DNA from: an uncultured Bacteroides sp.
Lineage (GTDB): Bacteria; Bacteroidota; Bacteroidia; Bacteroidales; Bacteroidaceae
Assembly: GCA_900557355.1 (NCBI GenBank)
Contig: USSR01000035.1
Span: 1 to 20,266 of the forward strand
Direction: 5' to 3'
DNA: 20,266 nt
Shown one piece after another: positions 16,458 through 20,266 of the stretch; the stretch's first letter is position 1; the number at the start of each line of letters is the position of its first letter. The position numbers and the translations under genes were made by a program. The notes under the pieces are model-generated. The model had not been told where the DNA came from, searched no databases, and saw nothing but the letters and a program-made list of their open reading frames with translations.

Positions 16458-17855
16458 TTACTCTTTATTCATCCTTACGATGCGCGGCATGAATTTGCCC
16501 TGTACTTCTACCAATGTCTCTTGGGGTTGCATCACCCGGTCGATGTTTTTGTAGGCTAATGGCATCTCTTCGATGCTGCCCCCAATCAGTGTGACTCCGG
16601 CCTGCGAGAGAAATTTCTTCATGGCCGACTGGGTGAAACTCTCCTTTGCCTTCTGGCGTGACATAGCCCGTCCGGCACCGTGCGAAGCGGAACATAACGA
16701 CTCTTCCACTCCCCGACCTGCTACCAGGTAACCGGGAGTTGCCATACTTCCGGGGATAAGTCCCGGTTGCCCAGCTTGTGCAGGAGTGGCCCCTTTGCGA
16801 TGCACGATGGCAGTGCGTCCGGATGCAATCTCTTCTTTCCAGGCGAAGTTGTGATGATTGTTCACGTTCGCCATTGGCTTCAGTCCCAGAGCTTTCGAGA
16901 GGTTCAGGTGGATTTGTTCGTGACAGGCACGGGCATAGTCGCCTGCCAAGTTCATGCTCATCCAGTATTCCTGTCCTTCTTCCGAGTTCAAGTCGAGCCA
17001 GGCAAAATGCTGCGCTTCACGTGGCAGTTTGCAGACTTCACGGGCTATCCGGCTGTAATGCATGGCAATAGCTGCTCCCAGTCCGCGCGAACCGGAATGT
17101 GACAGCAATGCCATATAATTGCCTTCGGGCAGTCCCAGCATATTTTCTTCTTGCAGAAGAAGCTCTCCGAACTCCACGAAATGATTTCCACCGCCGGAAC
17201 TGCCCAATTGACGAATGGCCTTTCCGCGTAAGTCCCTCAGAAGAGGTGTCAACCGGAATTCTTCCCGTTCTGTCACTTCATGCTCCTGTGCAAAGGTCAG
17301 GCCGCCCTCCATGCCGAAGTGGGTATAGTTTTTCAGTGCCTCTTTTATCTGATGCGAGTATCTTTTCAGATAATCCGCTTTGGCATCGAACACCGTCAGG
17401 CTCATCCGGCAACCGATATCCACCCCTACGGCGTAGGGGATGACGGCATTGTCCGTGGCGAGTACACCGCCGATGGGCAGACCGTATCCGGCATGTGCAT
17501 CGGGCATCAGTGCGCCGGCTACGCTGACGGGGAGCCTCATGGCCAGGTTCATCTGCTGTTTGGCGAGGGTTTCTATGAACTTGCCGCCATAGGTTTTATA
17601 GGGCAACGGCTCATCGAGCAAGTCGTATGCTGTGAACTTCTTTTCGATGAGGGTGGGGGACAGGTGTTCGGCCAGTTTGCCCCATGTCTCATTCTCTTTA
17701 TAAGTATCGGGATTTTTCAGCACGTCGCTCAGTGTCTTGATAATCTGTTCTTTGCTTTGGTGCTTGCAATGTTTGCCGACAATGGCTACTGCCAGACTGC
17801 GTGCTACATTGTCTCTATATCCCAGCTTACTTAAATCTTTTAATCGTATTCCCAT
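16458..17855 (-). CDS. rtcB: RtcB-family RNA ligase (RtcB2, PrfH-associated)
   Basis: Joins RNA 3'-phosphate or 2',3'-cyclic-phosphate ends to 5'-OH ends using GTP and Mn2+. Numbered from the ATG at 17855 (465 codons), the metal-binding D-I-G-C-R has Cys149 (codon 17409-17411). Further ligand motifs G-G-G-N-H-F, L-S-H-S-G-S-R-G and N-N-H-H-N-F-A-W follow in order. The guanylylated histidine is His392 in S-H-G-A-G-R (codon 16680-16682). The frame stays open to an upstream ATG at 17963, but those 36 codons show no conserved pattern and overlap predicted leader hairpins; M-G-I-R-L-K-D-L-S at 17855 fits the family start. An ATG at 17870 is the other option. It is the first gene of the four-gene RNA-repair operon, with prfH 6 bp downstream, which points to the ribosome-repair RtcB2 subgroup rather than tRNA ligation. 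Confidence 0.95.
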   Translation of the reverse strand: MGIRLKDLSKLGYRDNVARSLAVAIVGKHCKHQSKEQIIKTLSDVLKNPDTYKENETWGKLAEHLSPTLIEKKFTAYDLLDEPLPYKTYGGKFIETLAKQQMNLAMRLPVSVAGALMPDAHAGYGLPIGGVLATDNAVIPYAVGVDIGCRMSLTVFDAKADYLKRYSHQIKEALKNYTHFGMEGGLTFAQEHEVTEREEFRLTPLLRDLRGKAIRQLGSSGGGNHFVEFGELLLQEENMLGLPEGNYMALLSHSGSRGLGAAIAMHYSRIAREVCKLPREAQHFAWLDLNSEEGQEYWMSMNLAGDYARACHEQIHLNLSKALGLKPMANVNNHHNFAWKEEIASGRTAIVHRKGATPAQAGQPGLIPGSMATPGYLVAGRGVEESLCSASHGAGRAMSRQKAKESFTQSAMKKFLSQAGVTLIGGSIEEMPLAYKNIDRVMQPQETLVEVQGKFMPRIVRMNKE

Positions 17856-18145
17856 ATTTTCTTTTTTCATGTGTACGCATACGGCATGGGCTGCCCGCCT
17901 CGTGACGGGGCAATGCAATATGCGTTTTGCACCCAATGCATGGGATGATGATAGGTACAACACTATCCGTCCACTGCATTGAAGTGAATAATAATAAAAT
18001 TATAAATGTGATTGTAGGACTAATCAAGAAAATTGCAAAGCCCCATCATCCCGATGAGTCAACTTAGTCCTGGCTGAGATATTATAGTTCCAACATAAAT
18101 TAGTCCCTTTCTTTCAGTTTTAAAGGGGTGAATACTGTGTTTAAC
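17856..18145 (-). promoter_or_regulatory. Long structured 5' leader of the rtcB operon
   Basis: The predicted promoter leaves a leader of about 290 nt with no gene. In transcript order it holds GGGACUAAU (18107-18099), AGGACUAAG (18071-18063) and AUUAGUCCU (18024-18016). Either of the first two can pair 8 bp with the third, so two alternative folds are possible. Nearer the start codon are small hairpins: GATAG/CTATC (17950-17967), CCCA/TGGG (17932-17944) and a GC-rich six-pair stem with loop ACGA (17894-17909). No U-tract terminator is seen. The regulatory role is inferred. Confidence 0.45.
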
Positions 18146-18150
18146 GGCAG

Positions 18151-18182
18151 CAAAAGTAATGCATCTTTTTAAAGTATGCAAG
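18151..18182 (-). promoter_or_regulatory. Predicted promoter of the rtcB-prfH-ligase-HD-Pnk operon
   Basis: On the minus strand CTTG (18182-18179) is followed after 20 bp by TACTTTTG (18158-18151), a full Bacteroides -7 box. The spacing and the CTTG element are the same as in the HU-like gene promoter. It is the best promoter candidate upstream of rtcB and gives the long leader described separately. Confidence 0.55.
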
Positions 18183-18329
18183 GAAAAGGAACGTTTTTTT
18201 GCAGATATAAACGGTTCGAGTATCTTCTTACAGCATCAATCCTTGGAGTCTGTATGGCATTGTCCGGACTGAATAGGTCAAAGATATTCTAAAGAATAGG
18301 TAAACTTTGAAGTGAATCTATCAAATTAC
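18183..18329. other. Non-coding spacer between the rtcB promoter and the 22-bp array
   Basis: No gene is seen. The only distinct element is a small hairpin TATTC-TAAA-GAATA at 18285-18298. Confidence 0.4.
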
Positions 18330-18505
18330 TCCAAATGGTAACTTTGTTAACATGCTGGGGTAACTTTATTAACTCCACACGGTAACTCTATTTACATACC
18401 GAGGTAAAGGTCGTTACATGCCGAGGTAAAAGTCGTTACAATATGAAGTAAAGGTCGTTACATCCTGTGGTAAATGCTTTTACATTATGAGGAAAATTGT
18501 TTGTA
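18330..18505. repeat. Tandem array of seven to eight 22-bp units
   Basis: Contiguous units begin at 18330, 18352, 18374, 18396, 18418, 18440 and 18462, all exactly 22 bp; an eroded eighth is at 18484-18505. Most units carry GTAA followed after about six bases by TTAC or TAAC, a short inverted pair, and five start with A(T/A). There are no unique spacers, so it is not CRISPR. It lies between the 3' end of the Gfo/Idh remnant and the rtcB promoter. Confidence 0.8.
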
Positions 18506-18548
18506 AATACAAGAGTTTGATTATTAGTATGTTATCAGTTTTCTCTTT

Positions 18549-19430
18549 CTATCTTGAAACGCTGGGAAAAGTCTTCCATGCGCCCCGCGTGAAGTCGGGT
18601 ATTTCTACCGGGCGACTGCCATTCAGTACCGATTGCTCACTAAGCTCGGTGATGCACGACCATTCGGCGGCGTCATAAACGTCCATATCCAGAGGAAGTC
18701 CGTGGTGCAGGCAGTAGATGAGGCGGTAATCCATGATATAGTTCATCTCGTTCGGGGCACCTTTGAGGGCGCCTTCTTTGCCGATGGTAGCTGTAAAAGG
18801 ATGTTGATAGCGTTGCAAGAGTTCTTCGGTGGTTACGTTGGCTGCCTCTCCGGCGGCTATACCGATTCCCCCTCCACTACGTGCATCTTCCAAATTGATC
18901 GTGGCTACTGGGTATTTCTGTGCAAATCCTCGCGTGCCGCAGATAGTGTGCGAACGGCTGTAAGGGCGCGGATGGACGGTGCAGTATTGCAGTTGGATGG
19001 TCTTTCCCTTGACGGTATGGATGAGGGGGTATTCATGTCTCCCAACAGGTAAGCCTGTTGTGCTTCGAGATCCTTTGCCGAAAGTGCGGCGGGCATATTC
19101 CGTCATCCCCGCCTGGTGAGTGGATATGGATACAAGGTAATTCAAACGGTCGCTCCGGTGGATATTCAGGATCTGGCATACGGGACCTATGCCGTTTTCT
19201 CCGGCATAACCGGTTGCAGCGGGATGTCCGCCTTTTGCCAGTACGGTTTGCCCTTTTGCCAGATTCCCGGGGCCTATCTCACACAAAGCTTTGATCTCTA
19301 CGTGCTCTATGAGCATATAACGCTCCAACGTGAGTGATCCGCGATTGCCTAAGTCTATGAGTCCGATGCGTACAACGGGAATAGGAGGATGAGCCAAGCC
19401 CAGGACATGGGTAGAAGGTTCGTTTTTCAT
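18549..19430 (-). pseudogene. Internally deleted Gfo/Idh/MocA (GH109-like) gene
   Basis: The 293-codon frame has two good blocks of GH109-type proteins (NAD-dependent glycosidases of the Gfo/Idh/MocA fold). The first block (about 16-79) is the start of the Rossmann fold. The second (about 80-293) is the C-terminal part, with [16 protein letters not shown]-x-Y-C-L and L-P-L-D-M-D-V-Y-D. At residue 79/80 (near 19193) the sequence jumps from Y-A-G-E-N directly into the second block. Judged from remembered family members of about 450 residues, roughly 140 residues are missing in frame, covering the rest of the NAD fold and part of the active site. In addition the glycine-rich loop reads G-L-I-D-L-G-N-R-G, with Asp26 in place of a conserved Gly. 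A -7 promoter box is still present. It is most likely a non-functional remnant, although the frame is intact. Confidence 0.75.
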
Positions 19431-19463
19431 TGAAATAGTGTATAGGTTAAATTGAAATTGCTA

Positions 19464-19471
19464 CAAAGATA
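19464..19471 (-). promoter_or_regulatory. -7 promoter box for the GH109-like remnant
   Basis: The minus strand reads TATCTTTG, matching TAnnTTTG, 33 bp before the start codon. No -33 element is recognisable. Confidence 0.4.
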
Positions 19472-19485
19472 TTTATTCTCAATAA

Positions 19486-19514
19486 AAAAAGCTGCCTCTT
19501 GGAAGCAGCTTTTT
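19486..19514 (-). terminator. Intrinsic terminator of the SDR gene
   Basis: A 10-bp stem, AAAAAGCTGC with GCAGCTTTTT, encloses a 9-nt loop. On the minus strand it is followed by further T residues, giving a run of seven. It lies 40 bp after the SDR stop codon and upstream of the GH109-like remnant. Confidence 0.85.
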
Positions 19515-19553
19515 AGAATAAAATTGAAAATGCTTTTTGAATAGCAAGGATAA

Positions 19554-20266
19554 TTATACTCCGCTGAATGCACTAAATCCACCATCTATCGGCAGCAATG
19601 CACCCGTCACGAAACTTGCCGCATCGCTACATAAAAATTGTACGGCGCCGTTCAGTTCGTTGATATCTCCAAAGCGTTTCATCGGAGTTTTGGCTAAAAC
19701 TTTCTTGCTGCGGTCTGTCAGCGAACCGTCAGGATTAATAAGTACGGCACGGTTTTGGTCGCCGATGAAGAAACCCGGAGCGATAGCATTCACACGGATG
19801 CCGTCTCCGTACTTCAGTGCGAGTTCGCTTGCCAGCCATTGAGTGAAGTTGGCAACGGCTGTCTTAGCTGCCGAGTAACCCGGAACGCGGGTGATAGCGC
19901 TGTAAGCAGCCATGGAAGATACGTTTACGATACAACCTTTACCTTGCTTAGCCATCACTTTGCTGAATACCATAGAAGGATAAACGGTTCCGTTCATATT
20001 CAGGTTAGTCACTTTTTCCCAGCAGGTAACGTCCATGTCGAAGAAGTTCTGGTCGGGAGCCAGCGTAGCACCCGGCATATTGCCACCGGCAATGTTGAGC
20101 AGGATGTCGATACGTCCCCATTTGGCAACGATGTCATCAGCCAATTTTTCAAGGCTGGCGATATCCAATACATTACCTACGATGCCGATCACATCTTCAC
20201 CGTAAGCTTTCAGTTCTTCTACACGTTTGTCCAGTTGTTCCTGACGGATGTCAACGGCTACTACTT
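19554..20266 (-). CDS. Short-chain dehydrogenase/reductase, possibly D-mannonate oxidoreductase (5' end outside window)
   Basis: The frame stays open to the right edge of the window, so the start is missing. The visible 237 residues cover most of a classical SDR. They include N-I-A-G-G after the cofactor-binding half, the catalytic Ser in N-V-S-S-M-A, the Y-S-A-A-K motif with catalytic Tyr and Lys, and the P-G-F-F turn after the active site. The C-terminus I-D-G-G-F-S-A-F-S-G-V is typical of Bacteroides SDRs annotated as D-mannonate (fructuronate) oxidoreductases, which interconvert fructuronate and mannonate with NAD(H). That substrate is a guess from family resemblance; the SDR assignment is firm. 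An in-frame GTG at 20192 is internal to the protein, not its start. A terminator lies 40 bp downstream. Confidence 0.9.
   Translation of the reverse strand, partial: VVAVDIRQEQLDKRVEELKAYGEDVIGIVGNVLDIASLEKLADDIVAKWGRIDILLNIAGGNMPGATLAPDQNFFDMDVTCWEKVTNLNMNGTVYPSMVFSKVMAKQGKGCIVNVSSMAAYSAITRVPGYSAAKTAVANFTQWLASELALKYGDGIRVNAIAPGFFIGDQNRAVLINPDGSLTDRSKKVLAKTPMKRFGDINELNGAVQFLCSDAASFVTGALLPIDGGFSAFSGV

Noticed and set aside
17280..17834. Plus-strand open frame of 184 codons
   Set aside because: It is antisense to the well-supported rtcB gene.
17880..17915. Resemblance of the leader to the 16S rRNA decoding region (CCCGTCAC, CCATG)
   Set aside because: The match is only a few short words in a different order; a true rRNA mimic would need longer aligned identity.
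17856..17963. N-terminal extension of rtcB from the ATG at 17963
   Set aside because: The extra residues show no conserved RtcB pattern, overlap predicted hairpins, and M-G-I-R-L-K-D-L at 17855 fits the family start.
18330..18505. Possible CRISPR array
   Set aside because: The 22-bp units are contiguous with no unique spacers, and no cas genes are present.
18487..18678. Plus-strand open frame of 63 codons with a hydrophobic start
   Set aside because: Its second half is antisense to the GH109-like remnant and its start lies in the eroded last repeat unit; no independent support.
20190..20192. GTG as the start of the SDR gene
   Set aside because: The frame continues upstream to the window edge with SDR-like sequence (V-V-A-V-D-I-R), so this GTG is an internal valine.
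1..20266. tRNA, rRNA or insertion-sequence genes
   Set aside because: No cloverleaf-like sequence, rRNA blocks or transposase-like reading frames were seen on either strand.

Overview
The window reads as Bacteroides chromosome, or a close relative. It has a hybrid two-component regulator beside polysaccharide-degradation genes, serine-type sulfatase chemistry, DUF3256 and DUF5715 proteins, an HU-like (HU-HIG) protein, and repeated matches to the Bacteroides -7 promoter box TAnnTTTG. Most genes lack a Shine-Dalgarno sequence.

Left part (1-6610): the end of a polysaccharide-utilization cluster. The 3' part of a family-2 glycoside hydrolase with a glucuronidase-like N-x-K motif is followed by a secreted S1 sulfatase. 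A 1313-residue hybrid two-component regulator converges on them. Its sensor, REC and AraC parts look normal, but its histidine-kinase core has lost the phospho-accepting His and most ATP-binding motifs. The pair suggests a sulfated, uronate-containing glycan as substrate.

Middle part (6611-13834): housekeeping and hypothetical genes. An HU-like protein gene, with a 23-bp tandem array and a 20-bp inverted repeat in its probable 5' leader, sits before nnr (NAD(P)HX repair). A DUF5715 lipoprotein converges on nnr across a 27-bp inverted repeat. A divergent group follows: truA, an EamA transporter, free methionine-R-sulfoxide reductase and a DUF3256 protein. It ends against a convergent YitT-type membrane protein.

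Right part (13983-17855, minus strand): the most interesting segment is a tightly packed RNA-repair operon, rtcB - prfH - ATP-dependent RNA ligase - HD-Pnk. It combines a ribosome-rescue factor and direct 3'-phosphate/5'-OH sealing (RtcB2-PrfH) with a complete heal-and-seal pathway (HD-Pnk plus classical ligase). A predicted leader of about 290 nt contains two copies of GGACUAA that could compete for one complementary UUAGUCC. Further upstream lies an array of seven to eight 22-bp repeats.

Far right (18549-20266, minus strand): an internally deleted GH109-like Gfo/Idh/MocA gene (probable pseudogene), an intrinsic terminator, and the 3' part of an SDR oxidoreductase running off the window.
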